Positions 50,046 to 58,193 of a DNA stretch of 64,000 bases are shown here, one piece after another. The translations under genes were made by a program, and so were the position numbers. The stretch's first letter is position 1. The number at the start of each line of letters is the position of its first letter. The stretch is taken from the NCBI GenBank assembly GCA_023388055.1, contig JAEWGW010000016.1, forward strand, positions 319,277 to 383,276, read 5' to 3'. This DNA comes from Bacillota bacterium. GTDB lineage: Bacteria > Bacillota > Bacilli > Paenibacillales > NBRC-103111. The notes under the pieces were generated by a model. That model saw only the letters and a program-made list of their open reading frames with translations, was not told the DNA's origin and ran no database searches.

Positions 50046-50094
50046 ATCAGGCAAAAGTGCCTGATTGTCATTTGCTTTTTTTCCATGTTATAGT
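50046..50094 (+). promoter_or_regulatory. cbiD-operon promoter with an inverted repeat
   Basis: TTGTCA (50065-50070), 18-bp spacer and TATAGT (50089-50094), the latter with an extended TG. A perfect inverted repeat ATCAGGC (50046-50052) / GCCTGAT (50059-50065) abuts the -35 element; it may be an operator, or a weak terminator given the T tract near 50075-50082. The leader is only about 20 nt, so no riboswitch can fit. Confidence 0.65.
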
Positions 50095-50120
50095 ATTGGC
50101 ATCCGAAAGGGGCGGCGTGT

Positions 50121-51263
50121 ATGGGCTTTGAGCATTACATCTACAAAAGCCAGAAAAAGCTCCGCTGCGGCTATACAACCGGCACCTGTGCGGCTTTGGC
50201 AGCCAAGGCGGCGGCCCTGAAGCTGCTGGGCGGCAAGGAGGTGGAGCAGGTCTCCCTTATGACCCCGAAGGGGATTCCTGTGGAAACCGGAGTGGTGGAT
50301 CTCACGGGGGGAGAGGATTACGCCCAATGCGCCATATGCAAGGACGGCGGCGATGATCCGGATGTGACGAATGGTCTGCTGATCTATGCCCGAGTGAGCA
50401 AAATCCCGGGTGGATTCCTGGAGATTGACGGAGGTGCAGGAGTAGGACGGATCACCAGAAAAGGCCTGGACCAGCCGGTGGGAGCAGCTGCCATCAACCG
50501 GGTTCCCCGGCAGATGATTGCCCGGGAGGTAGAGGAGCTCTGTGAGCAATTCGGATATGAAGGCGGCCTGCGGATCGTGATTTCTGTACCGGGTGGGGAG
50601 GAAACGGCGCGGAAAACCTTTAATCCCCGTCTTGGGATTGAAGGAGGAATTTCCATCCTGGGAACCAACGGTATTGTAGAGCCGATGAGCGAGCAGGCTC
50701 TGGTGGATACCATCCGTCTGGAGCTGAGCCATCTCCAGGCTAAGGGCGGCACTGCAGCTGTGCTTGCACCGGGCAACTATGGGGAGGACTACCTGCGCAA
50801 GCATCTTGCAGCGCTTAGCTCCATTACGGTCAAATGCTCCAACTTCATCGGTGAAACCCTGGATAATGCGGTGGTGCTGGGATTTGATAAGCTGCTTCTG
50901 GTGGGGCATATCGGGAAGTTCATCAAGCTGGCGGGCGGAATTATGAATACTCATTCCAAAATGGCGGATGCCCGGATGGAGCTGATGACGGTGCACGCTG
51001 TACTGGCTGGAGCTGATGCGGAGCTGGCCGGGCAGCTGATGGCATGTGTGACCACGGATGAAGGACTGGATATTCTCGACAGTCACGGCATTTTGGAGCA
51101 AACCATGGGCAGTGTGATGGAAAAAATGGCTTTACACCTCCGTCAGCGTGTTGGAGAGGATGTATGGATCGAGGCCATCATGTTTAGCAATGAGCGGGGA
51201 GTGTTGGGCGAAACGGACGGAGCGGCCAGACTGGCCAGAATATTATTGGAGGATAGGGCATGA
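50121..51263 (+). CDS. cbiD: Cobalt-precorrin-5B C1-methyltransferase
   Basis: This 380-residue protein is CbiD: L-R-C-G-Y-T-T-G-T-C-A-A-L-A-A-K-A-A at the start and G-G-G-V-G-R-I-T-type G-A-G-V-G-R-I-T-R-K-G-L near residue 110 are diagnostic, with G-T-N-G-I-V-E-P-M-S later. It methylates C-1 of the corrin ring in the anaerobic pathway. ATG 50121 follows AAAGGGGCGG. It is the first gene of a nine-gene operon whose members mostly overlap by 4 bp. Confidence 0.95.
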   Translation: MGFEHYIYKSQKKLRCGYTTGTCAALAAKAAALKLLGGKEVEQVSLMTPKGIPVETGVVDLTGGEDYAQCAICKDGGDDPDVTNGLLIYARVSKIPGGFLEIDGGAGVGRITRKGLDQPVGAAAINRVPRQMIAREVEELCEQFGYEGGLRIVISVPGGEETARKTFNPRLGIEGGISILGTNGIVEPMSEQALVDTIRLELSHLQAKGGTAAVLAPGNYGEDYLRKHLAALSSITVKCSNFIGETLDNAVVLGFDKLLLVGHIGKFIKLAGGIMNTHSKMADARMELMTVHAVLAGADAELAGQLMACVTTDEGLDILDSHGILEQTMGSVMEKMALHLRQRVGEDVWIEAIMFSNERGVLGETDGAARLARILLEDRA

Positions 51264-52015
51264 TTCATTTTGTGGGAGCCGGTCCCGGTGCGCCGGATTT
51301 GATTACGGTTCGTGGCAAAACCCTGCTGGAGCAGGCGGATGTGATTATTTACGCAGGTTCGCTGGTGAACCCGGTTTTGCTGGATAATGCCAAGGCGGAT
51401 TGTATGATCCTGAATAGCGCCGGCATGACGCTGGAGGAGGTCATCTCCGTTTTAGTGGAGGCGGAGCAGTGCGGGAAAACAGCTATCCGGCTGCACACGG
51501 GAGATCCCTCCATTTTTGGAGCTATCCGGGAGCAAATGGATCTGCTGCGGGAAAAGGGCATCCCTTTTGATGTGGTGCCGGGAGTCAGCTCCTTTTGTGG
51601 TGCGGCTGCAGCCTTGCAGGCGGAATATACGCTGCCGGGTGTATCCCAGACGGTAATTCTGACCCGTATGGCGGGCAGGACCCCGGTACCAGAGCCCGAA
51701 TCCATCCGGCTGCTGGCAGCGCATGGCGCGTCCATGGTGATCTTTTTAAGCGCAGGTATGCTGGGAAAGCTGCGGGAAGAGCTGCTTGCGGGAGGTTATG
51801 CGCCGGACACACCTGCTGCGGTTGTGTTCAAAGCCACCTGGCCGGAGGAGAAGGTGCTGCGGGGAACGGTGGATAAGCTTCCGGAGCTGGCTGGAGAATA
51901 TGGCATCGGGAAAACGGCACTTATTCTGGTAGGGCACTTTTTGGGGGAGGATTACCAGCGATCCCTGCTGTATGATCCAGGGTTTTCTCACGGCTTTCGG
52001 GAAAGCAAAGTATGA
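51260..52015 (+). CDS. cbiF: Cobalt-precorrin-4 C11-methyltransferase
   Basis: This 251-residue tetrapyrrole methylase shows F-V-G-A-G-P-G-A-P-D-L-I-T-V-R-G near the N-terminus, D-P-S-I-F-G-A, and V-V-P-G-V-S-S-F for S-adenosylmethionine and substrate binding. L-P-G-V-S-Q-T-V-I-L-T-R is typical of CbiF/CobM. The start overlaps cbiD by 4 bp, as in other anaerobic cobalamin operons. Confidence 0.95.
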   Translation: MIHFVGAGPGAPDLITVRGKTLLEQADVIIYAGSLVNPVLLDNAKADCMILNSAGMTLEEVISVLVEAEQCGKTAIRLHTGDPSIFGAIREQMDLLREKGIPFDVVPGVSSFCGAAAALQAEYTLPGVSQTVILTRMAGRTPVPEPESIRLLAAHGASMVIFLSAGMLGKLREELLAGGYAPDTPAAVVFKATWPEEKVLRGTVDKLPELAGEYGIGKTALILVGHFLGEDYQRSLLYDPGFSHGFRESKV

Positions 52016-53058
52016 AGCTGCTGGAGTTGATCGCTTTTACAGAGAAGGGGTTTGGGGTTGCCGGGAGGATTGTGGCTGGGCTGGATAGCGGGGATTGGTC
52101 TTGCAGAATTGGCACGACCATGAAAGGTCACCCCTGCAGCATTGGCAAACCCTTGAGCCGATGGACGGAGGAGGCCTTCGCCAACGCAAGGGCCATTGTC
52201 TTTGTAGGAGCATCGGGCATTGCGGTGCGGAGTATAGCACCTTTTTTGAAAAGCAAGGCTGCTGACCCTGCCGTAATCGTGGTTGATGATGCTGGACAAT
52301 TTGCCATCCCGCTGGTATCTGGCCATATCGGAGGAGCCAATCAGCTGGCCCGAACCATCGCGGAGATCGTGGGGGCTGTGCCTGTGATTACTACAGCGAC
52401 CGATGTGAACGGGCGTTTCGCTGTGGATGAGTGGGCCAGTGGGCAGGGACTGGCCATCTGCACCTTGGCGGAAGCCAAGGCTGTGTCGGCAGCTCTGCTG
52501 GCCGGGATAAACATCGGCTTCCAGAGCGATTTTCCGGTAAACGGAGCACTGCCGGAGGGGCTGGTGGATGCGGCGGAAGGGGAAATTGGCATCGCCATTA
52601 CGTTGGATGATGGGGCGGCTCCCTTCGCCACAACACTGCGTTTGATCCCCCGGCTGGTTACCTTTGGCATCGGCTGCCGGAAGGGAAAAACAGCGGAGGA
52701 GATTGCCCGGGCCGTGGATCTGGCGCTGGCTGGACAGGGGATCTCCCGCCAAGCGGTGGCGGGGGTGTATTCCATCGATGTGAAAGCGGAGGAGCCGGGG
52801 CTGCTGGCATTTTGCCGGGAGCGCAGACTTGCGTTCGGTACCTTTTCGGCTGAGGAGCTGAACCGGTTGCAGGGGGAGTTTTCCGCATCGGAATTCGTCG
52901 CTGGAACGGTCGGTGTGGACAATGTCTGCGAGCGCAGCGCAGTATTAGGCTGCGGCAGCGGCGGTTATGAAGGCAGGCTGGTTTTGCGCAAACAGGCCCA
53001 CCAGGGAGTAACGGTGGCGGCAGCAGTACGAGGGGATTATGTGGTGAGGTTTGAGTGA
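52012..53058 (+). CDS. cbiG: Cobalt-precorrin-5A hydrolase
   Basis: This 348-residue CbiG opens the delta-lactone of cobalt-precorrin-5A and releases acetaldehyde. The N-terminal domain shows F-V-G-A-S-G-I-A-V-R-S-I-A-P-F and S-G-H-I-G-G-A-N-Q-L-A; the C-terminal domain begins L-V-T-F-G-I-G-C-R-K-G-K and contains S-I-D-V-K-A-E-E-P-G-L. Presence of cbiG with cbiD and cbiK marks the oxygen-independent pathway. Start overlaps cbiF by 4 bp. Confidence 0.95.
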   Translation: MKLLELIAFTEKGFGVAGRIVAGLDSGDWSCRIGTTMKGHPCSIGKPLSRWTEEAFANARAIVFVGASGIAVRSIAPFLKSKAADPAVIVVDDAGQFAIPLVSGHIGGANQLARTIAEIVGAVPVITTATDVNGRFAVDEWASGQGLAICTLAEAKAVSAALLAGINIGFQSDFPVNGALPEGLVDAAEGEIGIAITLDDGAAPFATTLRLIPRLVTFGIGCRKGKTAEEIARAVDLALAGQGISRQAVAGVYSIDVKAEEPGLLAFCRERRLAFGTFSAEELNRLQGEFSASEFVAGTVGVDNVCERSAVLGCGSGGYEGRLVLRKQAHQGVTVAAAVRGDYVVRFE

Positions 53059-53124
53059 CAGAGAAGTTGAGGCTACCCTTGTGCGGAGTTAACGGAAGAT
53101 GGATGAAACAAAGGAGATCGTTTG

Positions 53125-53850
53125 ATGAAGCTATATGTGATCGGACTTGGCCCTGGTGAAAGGAAGCAGATGACCTTGTGGGCGCAGCAGGCACTGGAGG
53201 CTTGTACCGTGTTGATCGGGTACACGGCCTATATGGAGCTGATCGCAGCGGATTATCCCCATAAGCGCCAATTAGCCACTCCCATGACCCGAGAGGTGGA
53301 GCGTTGCCGGATGGCGCTGGACGAGGCGGCAACGGGGGAAACCGTAGGCATCGTCTGCAGCGGAGACGCCGGGGTGTACGGTATGGCAGGGCTGATCTAC
53401 GAGCTGGCAGAGGAATACCCGCCCATGGAGATTGAGATTGTGCCCGGCGTAACCGCCGCCTCCAGCGGAGCAGCGGTGCTGGGTGCGCCGTTGATGCATG
53501 ATTTTGCCGTGATCAGCCTGAGCGATCTGCTGACGCCTTGGGAGAAGATCGAAAACAGACTCCGGGCGGCGGCGATGGCGGACTTTGCGGTTTGTTTATA
53601 TAACCCCTCCAGCCGCAAAAGGGCGGGGTATATGGCCAGAGCCTGCGAGATTATGATGGAGCATCAGGACGCCAGCCTTGTCTGTGGTTATGTGCGGAAT
53701 ATCGGGCGGGAGGGGGAAACCGCTGTTTTGACCACCTTGACCGGGCTTGCGACAGCGGAGCTGGATATGTTTACCACTGTGTTCATCGGCAACTCGGAAA
53801 CCAAAGTCATCAACGGCAAAATGGTTACCCCCCGGGGCTATAGAAAATGA
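53125..53850 (+). CDS. cbiH: Cobalt-precorrin-3B C17-methyltransferase
   Basis: This 241-residue methylase (CbiH/CobJ) shows V-I-G-L-G-P-G-E, G-Y-T-A-Y, C-S-G-D-A-G-V-Y-G-M-A and V-P-G-V-T-A-A. It performs ring contraction and C-17 methylation. No extra Fe-S extension is seen, as expected for the anaerobic enzyme. ATG 53125 (after AAGGAGATCG) is preferred to TTG 53122. The 66-bp gap after cbiG is the widest in the operon and shows no promoter. Confidence 0.93.
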   Translation: MKLYVIGLGPGERKQMTLWAQQALEACTVLIGYTAYMELIAADYPHKRQLATPMTREVERCRMALDEAATGETVGIVCSGDAGVYGMAGLIYELAEEYPPMEIEIVPGVTAASSGAAVLGAPLMHDFAVISLSDLLTPWEKIENRLRAAAMADFAVCLYNPSSRKRAGYMARACEIMMEHQDASLVCGYVRNIGREGETAVLTTLTGLATAELDMFTTVFIGNSETKVINGKMVTPRGYRK

Positions 53851-54650
53851 GGCATGTTCTGGTATTTGCCGGAACCTCCGATGGCCGGGCGGTTGTGGAG
53901 TTTTTGGCGAAGTTAGGGACGGTGGCGGAGCGGTTAATCTGCACAGTCTGCGTAGCTACAGAGTACGGCAAAGCTTTGTTGGTGGAAGCACCAGGGGTTA
54001 CCGTATTAAAGGGGAGAATGGATGCAACCGGAATGCGGGATCTGATGGCCACCAACCAAGTAGACCTGGTGATTGACGCTACCCACCCCTACGCAATAGC
54101 CGTCAGTGCCAATATCCGGGAAGCGGCTGCGGAAGCCGGTGTGGAATACTTAAGGTTGATTCGGGAGCCTGCCGAAGGCTTTAAAACGGCCGGATGCGAA
54201 TATTATCCGGACATACATCGCATTGTGCAGCGGTTGAATGAGCTGGATGGCCCTATTATGCTGACCACAGGCAGCAAGGATTTGCCAGCCTTCACCGCTG
54301 TTCGGAATTTCCGGCAGCGGGTGTACCCCCGCGTGCTTCCATCGCTGGAATCCCTGGAGGCCTGCAGGCAGCTGGGATATGAGATGAACCGCGTAATTGC
54401 TATGCAGGGGCCTTTTACCGAGGAGCTTAATGTGGCGCTTATGCGGCAGTTTCAGATACAGGCTTTGGTTACCAAGGAATCGGGTGCTGCCGGGGGTTAC
54501 GGGGAGAAGGTGGCAGCCGCCGGCAAGCTGGGGGTACCTGTACTGGTGCTGGCTCGCCCCATACAAGAGCAGGGATATGCTCTGGAGGAACTGAAGGCGG
54601 AGCTGCTCAGCAGATTCATCCAGGCAGGAAAGCAGGGAGAGCCATCATGA
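53847..54650 (+). CDS. cbiJ: Cobalt-precorrin-6A reductase
   Basis: This 267-residue protein matches CbiJ/CobK: V-L-V-F-A-G-T-S-D-G-R, I-D-A-T-H-P-Y-A, L-T-T-G-S-K-D-L and T-K-E-S-G-A-A-G-G-Y. It reduces cobalt-precorrin-6A with NAD(P)H. ATG 53847 overlaps the end of cbiH by 4 bp and its stop overlaps the next gene. Confidence 0.95.
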   Translation: MRHVLVFAGTSDGRAVVEFLAKLGTVAERLICTVCVATEYGKALLVEAPGVTVLKGRMDATGMRDLMATNQVDLVIDATHPYAIAVSANIREAAAEAGVEYLRLIREPAEGFKTAGCEYYPDIHRIVQRLNELDGPIMLTTGSKDLPAFTAVRNFRQRVYPRVLPSLESLEACRQLGYEMNRVIAMQGPFTEELNVALMRQFQIQALVTKESGAAGGYGEKVAAAGKLGVPVLVLARPIQEQGYALEELKAELLSRFIQAGKQGEPS

Positions 54651-55858
54651 CCAAACGTATCAGCATAATCGGCATCGGGCCGGGCAGTGAAGACCTTTTG
54701 ACCATTCGGGCCCACCAGCGGATCAGGGAGGCAGAGCTGCTGATTGGGGCGGAAAGAATGCTGGAGCCTTTCGAGGATTTGACCTGCGGAAAGCTCGTAG
54801 CCATTTCCCCGGAGACCATCGCGGAGCACATCCGCAATAGCGGGTTCAGCCGCATCTGTGTACTCATGTCGGGGGATACGGGCTTTTACAGTGGCGCCAA
54901 AAAGCTGTATCCGCTTTTAACCGGAGAAGATATGGAAACCATCTGCGGCATCAGCTCTCTCCAGGCCCTGGCAGCGCGGCTGTCCATCCCCTGGGAGGAC
55001 ATCTATCCCGCAAGCGCCCACGGGAGAAGCATGAATATTGCAGCTTTTGCGGCAGCGCATGAAAAGACCTTTTTCCTGGCGGGCGGGGAAACCACGCCTC
55101 AAAGCCTATGCGCTGTGCTGATCCGCTGTGGGATGGGAGATACCCAGGTAACGGTGGCCAGCCGTCTCTCCTATGATGACGAAAGCATCGTAACCGGAAC
55201 GGCCAGTCAATTGGCTGTACAGGAGTTCCACCCCTTAAGCTGCGTGCTGGTGCAGCGTGTTTCCCCTCCCTTATGGGGCTATGCCACCGGGGGAATTGAC
55301 GACAGTCTGTTTATCCGCGGTGAGGTGCCCATGACCAAAGCCGAAGTTAGATGCCTCTCCATTGCCAAGCTGCGTCTGCACCGGGAGGATACGGTCTACG
55401 ATATCGGGGCCGGAACAGGCTCGGTTGCGGTGGAAATGGCCATGGCCGCTTCCATGGGCAGCGTATGGGCTATCGAACGGAATGTGGAGGCGCTGGAGCT
55501 GATCGCCCGCAACCGGGAGGCCTTCGGCGCCTGGAACATCGCTATCGCCGAGGGGGAAGCGCCGGAAGCCCTTGAGGGGCTTCCCGCACCGGATGCGGCT
55601 TTTATCGGGGGCAGCGGCGGCAGGCTGGAGCCTATTCTGCAGGCCTTGCTCGCCAAAAACCCGCGGATTCGCGTTGTGATTACCGCCATTACAGTGGAGA
55701 CCTTGGCGGACAGTGTGCGGATGCTGGAGAGATTGGGCTTTACGGAAGTGGACATCACCCAATTGGCCGTATCCCGGACCCGCAAGGCGGGGGCAAGACA
55801 TATGCTGACAGCCTTAAATCCGGTATTTATTATAAGCGGCCAGGGAGGAGGAGTGTGA
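54647..55858 (+). CDS. cbiET: Fused CbiE-CbiT: cobalt-precorrin-7 C5-methyltransferase / precorrin-6B C15-methyltransferase (decarboxylating)
   Basis: This 403-residue protein fuses two enzymes. Residues about 1-200 are a tetrapyrrole methylase (CbiE; I-I-G-I-G-P-G-S, S-G-D-T-G-F-Y). Residues about 215-403 are a class I methyltransferase (CbiT; Y-D-I-G-A-G-T-G-S-V-A-V-E-M-A and I-G-G-S-G-G). The fusion equals CobL in domain order. It adds methyls at C-5 and C-15 and decarboxylates the C-12 acetate. Start overlaps cbiJ by 4 bp. Confidence 0.95.
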   Translation: MTKRISIIGIGPGSEDLLTIRAHQRIREAELLIGAERMLEPFEDLTCGKLVAISPETIAEHIRNSGFSRICVLMSGDTGFYSGAKKLYPLLTGEDMETICGISSLQALAARLSIPWEDIYPASAHGRSMNIAAFAAAHEKTFFLAGGETTPQSLCAVLIRCGMGDTQVTVASRLSYDDESIVTGTASQLAVQEFHPLSCVLVQRVSPPLWGYATGGIDDSLFIRGEVPMTKAEVRCLSIAKLRLHREDTVYDIGAGTGSVAVEMAMAASMGSVWAIERNVEALELIARNREAFGAWNIAIAEGEAPEALEGLPAPDAAFIGGSGGRLEPILQALLAKNPRIRVVITAITVETLADSVRMLERLGFTEVDITQLAVSRTRKAGARHMLTALNPVFIISGQGGGV

Positions 55859-55860
55859 CG

Positions 55861-56508
55861 ATGACCATTAAGCTGGAGCAGGTGGAGCCTGCGGAAATTG
55901 AGCGGCGGAGCTTCGAAATCATTCGGGAGGAGCTGGGTGAGCGGCGGTTGGACCCGGAGCAGGAAGCCGTCATTATCCGGGCCATCCATACCACTGCCGA
56001 TTTCGATTATACGGATAATCTGCTGTTTTCCGACCATGCGGTAATCCATGCGGTGGAAGCCCTGCGAAACGGCGCCCATATTGTAACAGATACCCAAATG
56101 GCAGCTTCCGGTGTGAAAAAAGCACTTCTCCATTCTATGGGCGGCCAGCTGCACTGCTTCATGTCAGATCCGTCTGTGGCGGACGAGGCTAAACGCCGCA
56201 GCATCACAAGAGCCACCGTCTGTATGGAGCAGGCGGCAAAGCTGGAAGCCCCGCTGATCGTGGCTGTGGGCAATGCACCTACTGCCCTTGTGCGGCTGTA
56301 TGAATTAATCCGGGAGGGACGGAGCACCCCCAAGCTGATCATCGGCGTTCCCGTTGGCTTCGTCAATGTGGTGGAGGCCAAGGAACTGATTATGACCACT
56401 GGTGTGCCTTACATTGTGGCCAAAGGCCGCAAAGGCGGAAGCAATGTAGCGGCTGCCATCTGCAACGCCCTGCTGCTGAAGGCAGGGGAGAAAGAGGAGA
56501 CGGAATGA
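55861..56508 (+). CDS. cbiC: Cobalt-precorrin-8 methylmutase
   Basis: This 215-residue protein matches CbiC/CobH, which moves the C-11 methyl to C-12 to form cobyrinate. I-V-T-D-T-Q-M-A-A-S-G-V-K, V-A-V-G-N-A-P-T-A-L and G-V-P-V-G-F-V-N-V are conserved; the catalytic His is probably in I-I-R-A-I-H-T-T. ATG 55861 is preferred over GTG 55855, as GGAGGAGG is better spaced for it. Confidence 0.95.
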   Translation: MTIKLEQVEPAEIERRSFEIIREELGERRLDPEQEAVIIRAIHTTADFDYTDNLLFSDHAVIHAVEALRNGAHIVTDTQMAASGVKKALLHSMGGQLHCFMSDPSVADEAKRRSITRATVCMEQAAKLEAPLIVAVGNAPTALVRLYELIREGRSTPKLIIGVPVGFVNVVEAKELIMTTGVPYIVAKGRKGGSNVAAAICNALLLKAGEKEETE

Positions 56509-57194
56509 AGGGGATATTTTACGGAGTGAGTGTGGGTCCGGGTGACCCTGAATTTATGACCCTGAAGGCGGTCCGGGTGCTGGAGCAATGCCCAGTAGTG
56601 GCGGCGCCGCGGACGGAGCAGGACCGCAGTGTTGCGCTGGAGATTGCCGCCCAAACGGTTGACCTGTCCGCCAAGGACATCATCTATCTGGATTTTCTCA
56701 TGAGCAGGGATAAACAGGCGGTAGCTGAGCGCCACCGGGAGCTTGCCGGGATGATCACGGCTAAGCTCAATGCAGGCCAAAGTGTAGCCATGGTCAATCT
56801 GGGGGATGCTTCCGTTTACGCAACCTACAGCTACATCCATAAGCTCGTCCGCGAAGCTGGCTATGTAACGGAAACGGTGGCGGGTGTCACCAGCTTTTCC
56901 GCCTGCGCAGCACGGTTAGGTATCAGCCTGACAGAGCCCCGTCTGCCGCTGCACATCATTCCCGGGGATTATCCGCAGCTCGAGGAAGAACTCCTCCGGG
57001 ACGGAACCAAGGTTGTGATGAAACAAGGCAAGGGGCTGGAGCGGGTAAAGGAAGCGTTGAAAACAACCGGCCAGTACCAACGCGCCGCTCTGGTGGAAAA
57101 TTGCGGGATGGCAAACGAATCCGTATACCGCAAGCTGGATGAGGCCGAGGACTGCGGCTATTTTTCCACCATTATCGTTGGCGGGGAGGAATAA
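56505..57194 (+). CDS. cbiL: Cobalt-precorrin-2 C20-methyltransferase
   Basis: This 229-residue methylase (CbiL/CobI) shows G-V-S-V-G-P-G-D-P-E-F-M-T-L-K, N-L-G-D-A-S-V-Y-A-T-Y and V-A-G-V-T-S-F. It catalyses an early step, right after cobalt insertion. ATG 56505 overlaps cbiC by 4 bp. Position at the end of the operon, next to cbiK, groups the two earliest steps together. Confidence 0.94.
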   Translation: MKGIFYGVSVGPGDPEFMTLKAVRVLEQCPVVAAPRTEQDRSVALEIAAQTVDLSAKDIIYLDFLMSRDKQAVAERHRELAGMITAKLNAGQSVAMVNLGDASVYATYSYIHKLVREAGYVTETVAGVTSFSACAARLGISLTEPRLPLHIIPGDYPQLEEELLRDGTKVVMKQGKGLERVKEALKTTGQYQRAALVENCGMANESVYRKLDEAEDCGYFSTIIVGGEE

Positions 57195-57197
57195 GGG

Positions 57198-57998
57198 ATG
57201 CAGCATAAACAGGCGATTCTGGTCGCCAGCTTCGGCACCAGCTATCCGGAAACCCTGCAGAAAAGCATTGCCGCCATTGAGGCTGAAATCGGCGGCGTTT
57301 GGCCGGACCGGGAGCTGCGGCGGGCCTTCACCAGCTCCATGATTATCCGCAGTGTCCGGGAGCGGGACGGCATCCGCATCGATACGGTGGAGGAGGCGCT
57401 GGAACGGCTGGCCAACGACGGCTACCGCCAGGTAATGGTGCAGCCGACCCATATCATCAACGGCGAGGAATATGACAAGCTGGCTGCCATGTGCAAAAGC
57501 AGAGAGGGCCTTTTTGAGGAGCTGCAGCTCGGCACACCTCTGCTTTCCGCCACGGAGGATTATCTACAGGTGATCCGGATTCTGGCGGCGGAATTGGGCC
57601 AGGATACGGAGGCAGCGGATACCGCCCTTGTACTGATGGGGCATGGCAGCGGACATTTTGCCAATTCGGCTTATGCGGCTATGGATTATATGTTCAAGGA
57701 GCAGGGGTTTCCCCATATTTTCGTGGGTACGGTGGAGGCATATCCCGATGTGAACACGGTACTGAGGCAGCTTGCCAAAACCGGCTGCACCAAGGTGCTG
57801 CTCACCCCTCTAATGGTGGTTGCCGGGGATCATGCCACCAATGATATGGCAGGGGATGAGGAGGACAGCTGGAAGACGATTTTCCAACAGGCCGGTTATG
57901 AGGTGTCCATTCTTCTGAAAGGGCTTGGGGAATACCCTGCCATCCGCCGGATGTATGTGGAGCATACTCGCAAGGCAATGGACCTCCAGCCGGTGTAA
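57198..57998 (+). CDS. cbiK: Anaerobic cobaltochelatase
   Basis: This 266-residue protein matches CbiK: V-A-S-F-G-T-S-Y at the start, then the two metal-binding His in L-M-G-H-G-S-G-H and V-V-A-G-D-H-A-T-N-D-M-A-G. It inserts Co(II) into sirohydrochlorin, committing it to B12. No signal peptide, so it is cytoplasmic, unlike the periplasmic CbiK of sulfate reducers. It starts 3 bp after cbiL and closes the operon before a terminator. CbiA, CbiP, CbiB and nucleotide-loop genes are not in the window. Confidence 0.95.
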   Translation: MQHKQAILVASFGTSYPETLQKSIAAIEAEIGGVWPDRELRRAFTSSMIIRSVRERDGIRIDTVEEALERLANDGYRQVMVQPTHIINGEEYDKLAAMCKSREGLFEELQLGTPLLSATEDYLQVIRILAAELGQDTEAADTALVLMGHGSGHFANSAYAAMDYMFKEQGFPHIFVGTVEAYPDVNTVLRQLAKTGCTKVLLTPLMVVAGDHATNDMAGDEEDSWKTIFQQAGYEVSILLKGLGEYPAIRRMYVEHTRKAMDLQPV

Positions 57999-58055
57999 GG
58001 ATGGGAATGAGGCTCCCAACTGCTCCACATGTGGCTAAAATAGGGCATAATCTAG

Positions 58056-58086
58056 GCAGCTTCGTTCATCCGAAGCTGCTTTCTTT
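58056..58086 (+). terminator. Terminator of the cbi operon
   Basis: GCAGCTTCG (58056-58064) pairs with CGAAGCTGC (58071-58079), followed by TTTCTTT. Confidence 0.9.
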
Positions 58087-58193
58087 GGATTTTCAACGTT
58101 TTTTTCAAAATCGGGTGGAGTTACGGCCAAGAACCCTTTATAATATGACAAGTACATGAAACCGCAAAAAAGGAAAAGGTGTGTTTACATCCC

